Below, piece by piece: positions 1-12,100 of a stretch of 64,000 bases of DNA (the stretch's first letter is position 1; the number at the start of each line of letters is the position of its first letter). The DNA is taken from assembly GCA_963995525.1 (NCBI GenBank), contig CAXEFP010000936.1, positions 124,001 to 188,000 of the forward strand. The letters are read 5' to 3'. Under the pieces are notes generated by a model, which was given only the letters and a program-made list of their open reading frames with translations, did not search any database and was not told where the DNA came from. The DNA comes from Escarpia spicata (lineage: Eukaryota > Annelida > Polychaeta > Sabellida > Siboglinidae). Both the position numbers and the translations under genes were made by a program.

Positions 1-671
1 TCTAGTTATGTGTGTAGCTTGATATCAGTCTAGCCTTCGTGAAGATTTGTAACATGCAAAACATATATTTGGGGTAAGACCACATTAAGGATCCGTCCGC
101 CGAAAAAAGTGCACTTAAAATACCGATATGCTGTGATATGCATAAATTTTGTTCGAAAACTTTGACATGGGACATGTTTGTATCGTGAGTACTGAATGTA
201 CTGCTGCTTTAGACAAGATAAAACATCAAATGGGGATGAGTTTTCACACCTATAACTTACGTAATATGTTCTTGTAACTTACGTGACGGAGATAAAACGG
301 TAACATGCATTCCCATTTGTGGTTAATCTAGTTATGTGTGTAGCTTGATATCAGTCTAGCCTTCGTGAAGATTTGTAACATGCAAAACATATATTTGGGG
401 TAAGACCACATTAAGGATCCGTCCGCCGAAAAAAGTGCACTTAAAATACCGTTATGCTGTGATATGCAGAAATTGTGTTCGAAAACTTTGACATGGGACA
501 TGTTTGTATCGTGAGTACTGAATGTACTGCTGCTTTAGACAAGATAAAACATCAAATGGGGATGAGTTTTCACACCTATAACTTACGTAATATGTTCTTG
601 TAACTTACGTGACGGAGATAAAACGGTAACATGCATTCCCATTTGTGGTTAATCTAGTTATGTGTGTAGCT

Positions 672-679
672 TGATATCA
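672..679. other. 8-bp palindrome TGATATCA in the unit (EcoRV core)
   Basis: This is a perfect inverted repeat at unit positions 20-27, shown in reference monomer k3. It is altered in marker monomers carrying A21 (k63, k69, k75), G20 (k84, k93, k104, k108, k112) or G27 (k129, k131, k132). It is intact in nearly all the others. Confidence 0.9.
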
Positions 680-740
680 GTCTAGCCTTCGTGAAGATTT
701 GTAACATGCAAAACATCTATTTGGGGTAAGACCACATTAA

Positions 741-746
741 GGATCC
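741..746. other. BamHI site, one per monomer
   Basis: GGATCC lies at unit positions 89-94. I saw no monomer in which it is changed; it sits inside an invariant stretch at unit positions 79-96. This would be the diagnostic restriction site of the family. Confidence 0.9.
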
Positions 747-758
747 GTCCGCCGAAAA

Positions 759-768
759 AAGTGCACTT
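759..768. other. 10-bp palindrome AAGTGCACTT next to an A6 tract
   Basis: This perfect 10-bp inverted repeat at unit positions 107-116 overlaps the end of the only A6 run in the unit (103-108). The A109 variant (k105, k109, k113) and C115 (k6) break it, and G105 (k166, k167, k177) interrupts the A tract. Confidence 0.9.
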
Positions 769-788
769 AAAATACCGTTATGCTGTGA

Positions 789-796
789 TATGCATA
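789..796. other. 8-bp palindrome TATGCATA
   Basis: This perfect inverted repeat lies at unit positions 137-144. It is broken by the frequent G143 variant, found mainly in k2-k90, so it is polymorphic between subfamilies, unlike the TTACGTAA palindrome. Confidence 0.9.
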
Positions 797-904
797 AATT
801 TTGTTCGAAAACTTTGACATGGGACATGTTTGTATCGTGAGTACTGAATGTACTGCTGCTTTAGACAAGATAAAACATCAAATGGGGATGAGTTTTCACA
901 CCTA

Positions 905-936
905 TAACTTACGTAATATGTTCTTGTAACTTACGT
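905..936 (+). other. Paired TAACTTACGT direct repeats, the first holding palindrome TTACGTAA
   Basis: TAACTTACGT occurs at 905-914 and again at 927-936, a 22-bp centre spacing (about two helical turns). The first copy overlaps the 8-bp palindrome TTACGTAA (909-916). Unit positions 255-274 were unchanged in every monomer I read; the second copy is hit by T278 in k14, k26, k47, k59, k64 and k70. TTACGTAA matches the recognition core of PAR/E4BP4-type bZIP proteins, but binding here is only a guess. Confidence 0.75.
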
Positions 937-2934
937 GACGGAGATAAAACGGTAACATGCATTCCCATTTGTGGTTAATCTAGTTATGTGTGTAGCTTGA
1001 TATCAGTCTAGCCTTCGTGAAGATTTGTAACATGCAAAACATCTATTTGGGGTAAGACCACATTAAGGATCCGTCCGCCGAAAAAAGTGCACTTAAAATA
1101 CCGTTATGCTGTGATATGCATAAATTTTGTTCGAAAACTTTGACATGGGACATGTTTGTATCGTGAGTACTGAATGTACTGCTGCTTTAGACAAGATAAA
1201 ACATCAAATGGGGATGAGTTTTCACACCTATAACTTACGTAATATGTTCTTGTAACTTACGTGACGGAGATAAAACGGTAACATGCATTCCCATTTGTGG
1301 TTAATCTAGTTATGTGTGTAGCTTGATATCAGTCTAGCCTTCGTGAAGATTTGTAACATGCAAAACATCTATTTGGGGTAAGACCACATTAAGGATCCGT
1401 CCGCCGAAAAAAGTGCACTTAAAATACCGTTATGCTGTGATATGCATAAATTTTGTTCGAAAACTTTGACATGGGACATGTTTGTATCGTGAGTACTGAA
1501 TGTACTGCTGCTTTAGACAAGATAAAACATCAAATGGGGATGAGTTTTCACACCTATAACTTACGTAATATGTTCTTGTAACTTACGTGACGGAGATAAA
1601 ACGGTAACATGCATTCCCATTTGTGGTTAATCTAGTTATGTGTGTAGCTTGATATCAGTCTAGCCTTCGTGAAGATTTGTAACATGCAAAACATATATTT
1701 GGGGTAAGACCACATTAAGGATCCGTCCGCCGAAAAAAGTGCACCTAAAATACCGTTATGCTGTGATATGCAGAAATTGTGTTCGAAAACTTTGACATGG
1801 GACATGTTTGTATCGTGAGTACTGAATGTACTGCTGCTTTAGACAAGATAAAACATCAAATGGGGATGAGTTTTCACACCTATAACTTACGTAATATGTT
1901 CTTGTAACTTACGTGACGGAGATAAAACGGTAACATGCATTCCCATTTGTGGTTAATCTAGTTATGTGTGTAGCTTGATATCAGTCTAGCCTTCGTGAAG
2001 ATTTGTAACATGCAAAACATCTATTTGGGGTAAGACCACATTAAGGATCCGTCCGCCGAAAAAAGTGCACTTAAAATACCGTTATGCTGTGATATGCAGA
2101 AATTTTGTTCGAAAACTTTGACATGGGACATGTTTGTATCGTGAGTACTGAATGTACTGCTGCTTTAGACAAGATAAAACATCAAATGGGGATGAGTTTT
2201 CACACCTATAACTTACGTAATATGTTCTTGTAACTTACGTGACGGAGATAAAACGGTAACATGCATTCCCATTTGTGGTTAATCTAGTTATGTGTGTAGC
2301 TTGATATCAGTCTAGCCTTCGTGAAGATTTGTAACATGCAAAACATCTATTTGGGGTAAGACCACATTAAGGATCCGTCCGCCGAAAAAAGTGCACTTAA
2401 AATACCGTTATGCTGTGATATGCATAAATTTTGTTCGAAAACTTTGACATGGGACATGTTTGTATCGTGAGTACTGAATGTACTGCTGCTTTAGACAAGA
2501 TAAAACATCAAATGGGGTTGAGTTTTCACACCTATAACTTACGTAATATGTTCTTGTAACTTACGTGACGGAGATAAAACGGTAACATGCATTCCCATTT
2601 GTGGTTAATCTAGTTATGTGTGTAGCTTGATATCAGTCTAGCCTTCGTGAAGATTTGTAACATGCAAAACATCTATTTGGGGTAAGACCACATTAAGGAT
2701 CCGTCCGCCGAAAAAAGTGCACTTAAAATACCGTTATGCTGTGATATGCATAAATTTTGTTCGAAAACTTTGACATGGGACATGTTTGTATCGTGAGTAC
2801 TGAATGTACTGCTGCTTTAGACAAGATAAAACATCAAATGGGGATGAGTTTTCACACCTATAACTTACGTAATATGTTCTTGTAACTTACGTGACGGAGA
2901 TAAAACGGTAACATGCATTCCCATTTGTGGTTAA

Positions 2935-5900
2935 TCTAGTTATGTGTGTAGCTTGATATCAGTCTAGCCTTCGTGAAGATTTGTAACATGCAAAACATCT
3001 ATTTGGGGTAAGACCACATTAAGGATCCGTCCGCCGAAAAAAGTGCACTTAAAATACCGTTATGCTGTGATATGCATAAATTTTGTTCGAAAACTTTGAC
3101 ATGGGACATGTTTGTATCGTGAGTACTGAATGTAATGCTGCTTTAGACAAGATAAAACATCAAATGGGGATGAGTTTTCACACCTATAACTTACGTAATA
3201 TGTTCTTGTAACTTACGTGACGGAGATAAAACGGTAACATGCATTCCCATTTGTGGTTAATCTAGTTATGTGTGTAGCTTGATATCAGTCTAGCCTTCGT
3301 GAAGATTTGTAACATGCAAAACATCTATTTGGGGTAAGACCACATTAAGGATCCGTCCGCCGAAAAAAGTGCACTTAAAATACCGTTATGCTGTGATATG
3401 CATAAATTTTGTTCGAAAACTTTGACATGGGACATGTTTGTATCGTGAGTACTGAATGTACTGCTGCTTTAGACAAGATAAAACATCAAATGGGGATGAG
3501 TTTTCACACCTATAACTTACGTAATATGTTCTTGTAACTTACGTGACGGAGATAAAACGGTAACATGCATTCCCATTTGTGGTTAATCTAGTTATGTGTG
3601 TAGCTTGATATCAGTCTAGCCTTCGTGAAGATTTGTAACATGCAAAACATCTATTTGGGGTAAGACCACATTAAGGATCCGTCCGCCGAAAAAAGTGCAC
3701 TTAAAATACCGTTATGCTGTGATATGCATAAATTTTGTTCGAAAACTTTGACATGCGACATGTTTGTATCGTGAGTACTGAATGTACTGCTGCTTTAGAC
3801 AAGATAAAACATCAAATGGGGATGAGTTTTCACACCTATAACTTACGTAATATGTTCTTGTAACTTACGTGACGGAGATAAAACGGTAACATGCATTCCC
3901 ATTTGTGGTTAATCTAGTTATGTGTGTAGCTTGATATCAGTCTAGCCTTCGTGAAGATTTGTAACATGCAAAACATATATTTGGGGTAAGACCACATTAA
4001 GGATCCGTCCGCCGAAAAAAGTGCACTTAAAATACCGATATGCTGTGATATGCATAAATTTTGTTCGAAAACTTTGACATGGGACATGTTTGTATCGTGA
4101 GTACTGAATGTACTGCTGCTTTAGACAAGATAAAACATCAAATGGGGATGAGTTTTCACACCTATAACTTACGTAATATGTTCTTGTAACTTACGTGACG
4201 GAGATAAAACGGTAACATGCATTCCCATTTGTGGTTAATCTAGTTATGTGTGTAGCTTGATATCAGTCTAGCCTTCGTGAAGATTTGTAACATGCAAAAC
4301 ATCTATTTGGGGTAACACCACATTAAGGATCCGTCCGCCGAAAAAAGTGCACTTAAAATACCGTTATGCTGTGATATGCATAAATTTTGTTCGAAAACTT
4401 TGACATGGGACATGTTTGTATCGTGAGTACTGAATGTACTGCTGCTTTAGACAAGATAAAACATCAAATGGGGATGAGTTTTCACACCTATAACTTACGT
4501 AATATGTTCTTGTAATTTACGTGACGGAGATAAAACGGTAACATGCATTCCCATTTGTGGTTAATCTAGTTATGTGTGTAGCTTGATATCAGTCTAGCCT
4601 TCGTGAAGATTTGTAACATGCAAAACATCTATTTGGGGTAAGACCACATTAAGGATCCGTCCGCCGAAAAAAGTGCACTTAAAATACCGTTATGCTGTGA
4701 TATGCATACATTTTGTTCGAAAACTTTGACATGGGACATGTTTGTATCGTGAGTACTGAATGTACTGCTGCTTTAGAAAAGATAAAACATCAAATGGGGA
4801 TGAGTTTTCACACCTATAACTTACGTAATATGTTCTTGTAACTTACGTGACGGAGATAAAACGGTAACATGCATTCCCATTTGTGGTTAATCTAGTTATG
4901 TGTGTAGCTTGATATCAGTCTAGCCTTCGTGAAGATTTGTAACATGCAAAACATCTATTTGGGGTAAGACCACATTAAGGATCCGTCCGCCGAAAAAAGT
5001 GCACTTAAAATACCGTTATGTTGTGATATGCATAAATTTTGTTCGAAAACTTTGACATGGGACATGTTTGTATCGTGAGTACTGAATGTACTGCTGCTTT
5101 AGACAAGATAAAACATCACATGGGGATGAGTTTTCACACCTATAACTTACGTAATATGTTCTTGTAACTTACGTGACGGAGATAAAACGGTAACATGCAT
5201 TCCCATTTGTGGTTAATCTAGTTATGTGTGTAGCTTGATATCAGTCTAGCCTTCGTGAAGATTTGTAACATGCAAAACATCTATTTGGGGTAAGACCACA
5301 TTAAGGATCCGTCCGCCGAAAAAAGTGCACTTAAAATACCGTTATGCTGTGATATGCAGAAATTTTGTTCGAAAACTTTGACATGGGACATGTTTGTATC
5401 GTGAGTACTGAATGTACTGCTGCTTTAGACAAGATAAAACATCAAATGGGGATGAGTTTTCACACCTATAACTTACGTAATATGTTCTTGTAACTTACGT
5501 GACGGAGATAAAACGGTAACATGCATTCCCATTTGTGGTTAATCTAGTTATGTGTGTAGCTTGATATCAGTCTAGCCTTCGTGAAGATTTGTAACATGCA
5601 AAACATCTATTTGGGGTAAGACCACATTAAGGATCCGTCCGCCGAAAAAAGTGCACTTAAAATACCGTTATGCTGTGATATGCAGAAATTTTGTTCGAAA
5701 ACTTTGACATGGGACATGTTTGTATCGTGAGTACTGAATGTACTGCTGCTTTAGACAAGATAAAACATCAAATGGGGATGAGTTTTCACACCTATAACTT
5801 ACGTAATATGTTCTTGTAACTTACGTGACGGAGATAAAACGGTAACATGCATTCCCATTTGTGGTTAATCTAGTTATGTGTGTAGCTTGATATCAGTCTA

Positions 5901-8900
5901 GCCTTCGTGAAGATTTGTAACATGCAAAACATCTATTTGGGGTAAGACCACATTAAGGATCCGTCCGCCGAAAAAAGTGCACTTAAAATACCGTTATGCT
6001 GTGATATGCAGAAATTTTGTTCGAAAACTTTGACATGGGACATGTTTGTATCGTGAGTACTGAATGTACTGCTGCTTTAGACAAGATAAAACATCAAATG
6101 GGGATGAGTTTTCACACCTATAACTTACGTAATATGTTCTTGTAACTTACGTGACGGAGATAAAACGGTAACATGCATTCCCATTTGTGGTTAATCTAGT
6201 TATGTGTGTAGCTTGATATCAGTCTAGCCTTCGTGAAGATTTGTAACATGCAAAACATCTATTTGGGGTAAGACCACATTAAGGATCCGTCCGCCGAAAA
6301 AAGTGCACTTAAAATACCGTTATGCTGTGATATGCATAAATTTTGTTCGAAAACTTTGACATGGGACATGTTTGTATCGTGAGTACTGAATGTACTGCTG
6401 CTTTAGACAAGATAAAACATCAAATGGGGATGAGTTTTCACACCTATAACTTACGTAATATGTTCTTGTAACTTACGTGACGGAGATAAAACGGTAACAT
6501 GCATTCCCATTTGTGGTTAATCTAGTTATGTGTGTAGCTTGATATCAGTCTAGCCTTCGTGAAGATTTGTAACATGCAAAACATCTATTTGGGGTAAGAC
6601 CACATTAAGGATCCGTCCGCCGAAAAAAGTGCACTTAAAATACCGTTATGCTGTGATATGCATAAATTTTGTTCGAAAACTTTGACATGGGACATGTTTG
6701 TATCGTGAGTACTGAATGTACTGCTGCTTTAGACAAGATAAAACATCAAATGGGGATGAGTTTTCACACCTATAACTTACGTAATATGTTCTTGTAACTT
6801 ACGTGACGGAGATAAAACGGTAACATGCATTCCCATTTGTGGTTAATCTAGTTATGTGTGTAGCTTGATATCAGTCTAGCCTTCGTGAAGATTTGTAACA
6901 TGCAAAACATCTATTTGGGGTAAGACCACATTAAGGATCCGTCCGCCGAAAAAAGTGCACTTAAAATACCGTTATGCTGTGATATGCATAAATTTTGTTC
7001 GAAAACTTTGACATGGGACATGTTTGTATCGTGAGTACTGAATGTAATGCTGCTTTAGACAAGATAAAACATCAAATGGGGATGAGTTTTCACACCTATA
7101 ACTTACGTAATATGTTCTTGTAACTTACGTGACGGAGATAAAACGGTAACATGCATTCCCATTTGTGGTTAATCTAGTTATGTGTGTAGCTTGATATCAG
7201 TCTAGCCTTCGTGAAGATTTGTAACATGCAAAACATCTATTTGGGGTAAGACCACATTAAGGATCCGTCCGCCGAAAAAAGTGCACTTAAAATACCGTTA
7301 TGCTGTGATATGCATAAATTTTGTTCGAAAACTTTGACATGGGACATGTTTGTATCGTGAGTACTGAATGTACTGCTGCTTTAGACAAGATAAAACATCA
7401 AATGGGGATGAGTTTTCACACCTATAACTTACGTAATATGTTCTTGTAACTTACGTGACGGAGATAAAACGGTAACATGCATTCCCATTTGTGGTTAATC
7501 TAGTTATGTGTGTAGCTTGATATCAGTCTAGCCTTCGTGAAGATTTGTAACATGCAAAACATCTATTTGGGGTAAGACCACATTAAGGATCCGTCCGCCG
7601 AAAAAAGTGCACTTAAAATACCGTTATGCTGTGATATGCATAAATTTTGTTCGAAAACTTTGACATGCGACATGTTTGTATCGTGAGTACTGAATGTACT
7701 GCTGCTTTAGACAAGATAAAACATCAAATGGGGATGAGTTTTCACACCTATAACTTACGTAATATGTTCTTGTAACTTACGTGACGGAGATAAAACGGTA
7801 ACATGCATTCCCATTTGTGGTTAATCTAGTTATGTGTGTAGCTTGATATCAGTCTAGCCTTCGTGAAGATTTGTAACATGCAAAACATATATTTGGGGTA
7901 AGACCACATTAAGGATCCGTCCGCCGAAAAAAGTGCACTTAAAATACCGATATGCTGTGATATGCATAAATTTTGTTCGAAAACTTTGACATGGGACATG
8001 TTTGTATCGTGAGTACTGAATGTACTGCTGCTTTAGACAAGATAAAACATCAAATGGGGATGAGTTTTCACACCTATAACTTACGTAATATGTTCTTGTA
8101 ACTTACGTGACGGAGATAAAACGGTAACATGCATTCCCATTTGTGGTTAATCTAGTTATGTGTGTAGCTTGATATCAGTCTAGCCTTCGTGAAGATTTGT
8201 AACATGCAAAACATCTATTTGGGGTAACACCACATTAAGGATCCGTCCGCCGAAAAAAGTGCACTTAAAATACCGTTATGCTGTGATATGCATAAATTTT
8301 GTTCGAAAACTTTGACATGGGACATGTTTGTATCGTGAGTACTGAATGTACTGCTGCTTTAGACAAGATAAAACATCAAATGGGGATGAGTTTTCACACC
8401 TATAACTTACGTAATATGTTCTTGTAATTTACGTGACGGAGATAAAACGGTAACATGCATTCCCATTTGTGGTTAATCTAGTTATGTGTGTAGCTTGATA
8501 TCAGTCTAGCCTTCGTGAAGATTTGTAACATGCAAAACATCTATTTGGGGTAAGACCACATTAAGGATCCGTCCGCCGAAAAAAGTGCACTTAAAATACC
8601 GTTATGCTGTGATATGCATACATTTTGTTCGAAAACTTTGACATGGGACATGTTTGTATCGTGAGAACTGAATGTACTGCTGCTTTAGAAAAGATAAAAC
8701 ATCAAATGGGGATGAGTTTTCACACCTATAACTTACGTAATATGTTCTTGTAACTTACGTGACGGAGATAAAACGGTAACATGCATTCCCATTTGTGGTT
8801 AATCTAGTTATGTGTGTAGCTTGATATCAGTCTAGCCTTCGTGAAGATTTGTAACATGCAAAACATCTATTTGGGGTAAGACCACATTAAGGATCCGTCC

Positions 8901-9128
8901 GCCGAAAAAAGTGCACTTAAAATACCGTTATGCTGTGATATGCATAAATTTTGTTCGAAAACTTTGACATGGGACATGTTTGTATCGTGAGTACTGAATG
9001 TACTGCTGCTTTAGACAAGATAAAACATCACATGGGGATGAGTTTTCACACCTATAACTTACGTAATATGTTCTTGTAACTTACGTGACGGAGATAAAAC
9101 GGTAACATGCATTCCCATTTGTGGTTAA
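2935..9128 (+). repeat. 12-monomer HOR domain, first part (k10-k28)
   Basis: Markers recur at exactly 3,912 bp. A201 is at 3135 and 7047. C170 is at 3756 and 7668. A65+A126 is in k13 and k25. C78+T278 is in k14 and k26 (C78 at 4316 and 8228). C145+A214 is in k15 and k27, and C229 is at 5119 and 9031. k10-k16 and k22-k28 have the same markers in the same order; the differences I saw are T131 in k16 and A190 in k27. Between them, k17-k19 all carry G143, and k20, k21 are consensus. One full 12-mer can be framed as k16-k27 (4891-8802). Confidence 0.92.
4891..8802 (+). repeat. 12-mer HOR unit, copy 1 (k16-k27)
   Basis: Marker order by monomer: C229, G143, G143, G143, none, none, A201, none, C170, A65+A126, C78+T278, C145+A214. 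The unit is 3,912 bp. Private changes are T131 in k16 and A190 in k27. The frame chosen is arbitrary. Confidence 0.85.
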
Positions 9129-12100
9129 TCTAGTTATGTGTGTAGCTTGATATCAGTCTAGCCTTCGTGAAGATTTGTAACATGCAAAACATCTATTTGG
9201 GGTAAGACCACATTAAGGATCCGTCCGCCGAAAAAAGTGCACTTAAAATACCGTTATGCTGTGATATGCATAAATTTTGTTCGAAAACTTTGACATGGGA
9301 CATGTTTGTATCGTGAGTACTGAATGTACTGCTGCTTTAGACAAGATAAAACATCAAATGGGGATGAGTTTTCACACCTATAACTTACGTAATATGTTCT
9401 TGTAACTTACGTGACGGAGATAAAACGGTAACATGCATTCCCATTTGTGGTTAATCTAGTTATGTGTGTAGCTTGATATCAGTCTAGCCTTCGTGAAGAT
9501 TTGTAACATGCAAAACATCTATTTGGGGTAAGACCACATTAAGGATCCGTCCGCCGAAAAAAGTGCACTTAAAATACCGTTATGCTGTGATATGCAGAAA
9601 TTTTGTTCGAAAACTTTGACATGGGACATGTTTGTATCGTGAGTACTGAATGTACTGCTGCTTTAGACAAGATAAAACATCAAATGGGGATGAGTTTTCA
9701 CACCTATAACTTACGTAATATGTTCTTGTAACTTACGTGACGGAGATAAAACGGTAACATGCATTCCCATTTGTGGTTAATCTAGTTATGTGTGTAGCTT
9801 GATATCAGTCTAGCCTTCGTGAAGATTTGTAACATGCAAAACATATATTTGGGGTAAGACCACATTAAGGATCCGTCCGCCGAAAAAAGTGCACTTAAAA
9901 TACCGTTATGCTGTGATATGCAGAAATTTTGTTCGAAAACTTTGACATGGGACATGTTTGTATCGTGAGTACTGAATGTACTGCTGCTTTAGACAAGATA
10001 AAACATCAAATGGGGATGAGTTTTCACACCTATAACTTACGTAATATGTTCTTGTAACTTACGTGACGGAGATAAAACGGTAACATGCATTCCCATTTGT
10101 GGTTAATCTAGTTATGTGTGTAGCTTGATATCAGTCTAGCCTTCGTGAAGATTTGTAACATGCAAAACATCTATTTGGGGTAAGACCACATTAAGGATCC
10201 GTCCGCCGAAAAAAGTGCACTTAAAATACCGTTATGCTGTGATATGCATAAATTTTGTTCGAAAACTTTGACATGGGACATGTTTGTATCGTGAGTACTG
10301 AATGTACTGCTGCTTTAGACAAGATAAAACATCAAATGGGGATGAGTTTTCACACCTATAACTTACGTAATATGTTCTTGTAACTTACGTGACGGAGATA
10401 AAACGGTAACATGCATTCCCATTTGTGGTTAATCTAGTTATGTGTGTAGCTTGATATCAGTCTAGCCTTCGTGAAGATTTGTAACATGCAAAACATCTAT
10501 TTGGGGTAAGACCACATTAAGGATCCGTCCGCCGAAAAAAGTGCACTTAAAATACCGTTATGCTGTGATATGCAGAAATTTTGTTCGAAAACTTTGACAT
10601 GGGACATGTTTGTATCGTGAGTACTGAATGTACTGCTGCTTTAGACAAGATAAAACATCAAATGGGGATGAGTTTTCACACCTATAACTTACGTAATATG
10701 TTCTTGTAACTTACGTGACGGAGATAAAACGGTAACATGCATTCCCATTTGTGGTTAATCTAGTTATGTGTGTAGCTTGATATCAGTCTAGCCTTCGTGA
10801 AGATTTGTAACATGCAAAACATATATTTGGGGTAAGACCACATTAAGGATCCGTCCGCCGAAAAAAGTGCACTTAAAATACCGTTATGCTGTGATATGCA
10901 GAAATTTTGTTCGAAAACTTTGACATGGGACATGTTTGTATCGTGAGTACTGAATGTACTGCTGCTTTAGACAAGATAAAACATCAAATGGGGATGAGTT
11001 TTCACACCTATAACTTACGTAATATGTTCTTGTAACTTACGTGACGGAGATAAAACGGTAACATGCATTCCCATTTGTGGTTAATCTAGTTATGTGTGTA
11101 GCTTGATATCAGTCTAGCCTTCGTGAAGATTTGTAACATGCAAAACATCTATTTGGGGTAAGACCACATTAAGGATCCGTCCGCCGAAAAAAGTGCACTT
11201 AAAATACCGTTATGCTGTGATATGCATAAATTTTGTTCGAAAACTTTGACATGGGACATGTTTGTATCGTGAGTACTGAATGTACTGCTGCTTTAGACAA
11301 GATAAAACATCAAATGGGGATGAGTTTTCACACCTATAACTTACGTAATATGTTCTTGTAACTTACGTGACGGAGATAAAACGGTAACATGCATTCCCAT
11401 TTGTGGTTAATCTAGTTATGTGTGTAGCTTGATATCAGTCTAGCCTTCGTGAAGATTTGTAACATGCAAAACATCTATTTGGGGTAAGACCACATTAAGG
11501 ATCCGTCCGCCGAAAAAAGTGCACTTAAAATACCGTTATGCTGTGATATGCATAAATTTTGTTCGAAAACTTTGACATGCGACATGTTTGTATCGTGAGT
11601 ACTGAATGTACTGCTGCTTTAGACAAGATAAAACATCAAATGGGGATGAGTTTTCACACCTATAACTTACGTAATATGTTCTTGTAACTTACGTGACGGA
11701 GATAAAACGGTAACATGCATTCCCATTTGTGGTTAATCTAGTTATGTGTGTAGCTTGATATCAGCCTAGCCTTCGTGAAGATTTGTAACATGCAAAACAT
11801 CTATTTGGGGTAAGACCACATTAAGGATCCGTCCGCCGAAAAAAGTGCACTTAAAATACCGTTATGCTGTGATATGCAGAAATTTTGTTCGAAAACTTTG
11901 ACATGGGACATGTTTGTATCGTGAGTACTGAATGTACTGCTGCTTTAGACAAGATAAAACATCAAATGGGGATGAGTTTTCACACCTATAACTTACGTAA
12001 TATGTTCTTGTAACTTACGTGACGGAGATAAAACGGTAACATGCATTCCCATTTGTGGTTAATCTAGTTATGTGTGTAGCTTGATATCAGTCTAGCCTTC

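Larger units (their letters stand above)
653..978 (+). repeat. Reference monomer (k3), consensus type
   Basis: This copy carries the majority base at every marker position used here and serves as the reference unit. In unit coordinates it holds the palindromes TGATATCA (20-27), GGATCC (89-94), AAGTGCACTT (107-116), TATGCATA (137-144), TTCGAA (152-157), ACATGT (172-177), AGTACT (188-193), TTACGTAA (257-264) and ATGCAT (305-310). It has an A6 tract at 103-108. Short direct repeats are GTAACATGCA at 49-58 and 300-309, GACATG at 164-169 and 171-176, and TAACTTACGT at 253-262 and 275-284. It contains 11 CpG dinucleotides. Stop codons are frequent in all frames; the longest ATG frame in a standard unit is a 36-codon minus-strand frame (unit 175 down to 65), with no sign of selection on its variants. 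Confidence 0.95.
1..2934 (+). repeat. Left segment, monomers k1-k9, mixed types
   Basis: k1 has A65+A126, the type that also heads k13 and k25, exactly 12 and 24 monomers later, so the window may open in register with the 12-mer. k2 and k6 share A65+G143+G149, four monomers apart, and k6 adds C115. k7 has G143. k3, k4, k5 and k9 are consensus, and k8 has one private change at 2517. The marker order of the following 12-mer is otherwise absent. Confidence 0.8.

Noticed and set aside
717..827. 36-codon minus-strand ATG frame present in every monomer
   Set aside because: The HOR variants inside it mostly change amino acids (for example at unit 109, 128 and 149), with no silent-site bias. A short frame repeated in all copies of a satellite is expected by chance.
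797..828. CENP-B box-like TTCG motif around TTCGAA
   Set aside because: The essential CGGG half is missing on both strands; only TTCG and scattered bases agree.
653..978. 326-bp unit as an ancestral dimer of two 163-bp units
   Set aside because: The halves do not align. Only short shared words such as GTAACATGCA are found, and their spacing is 251 bp, not 163.
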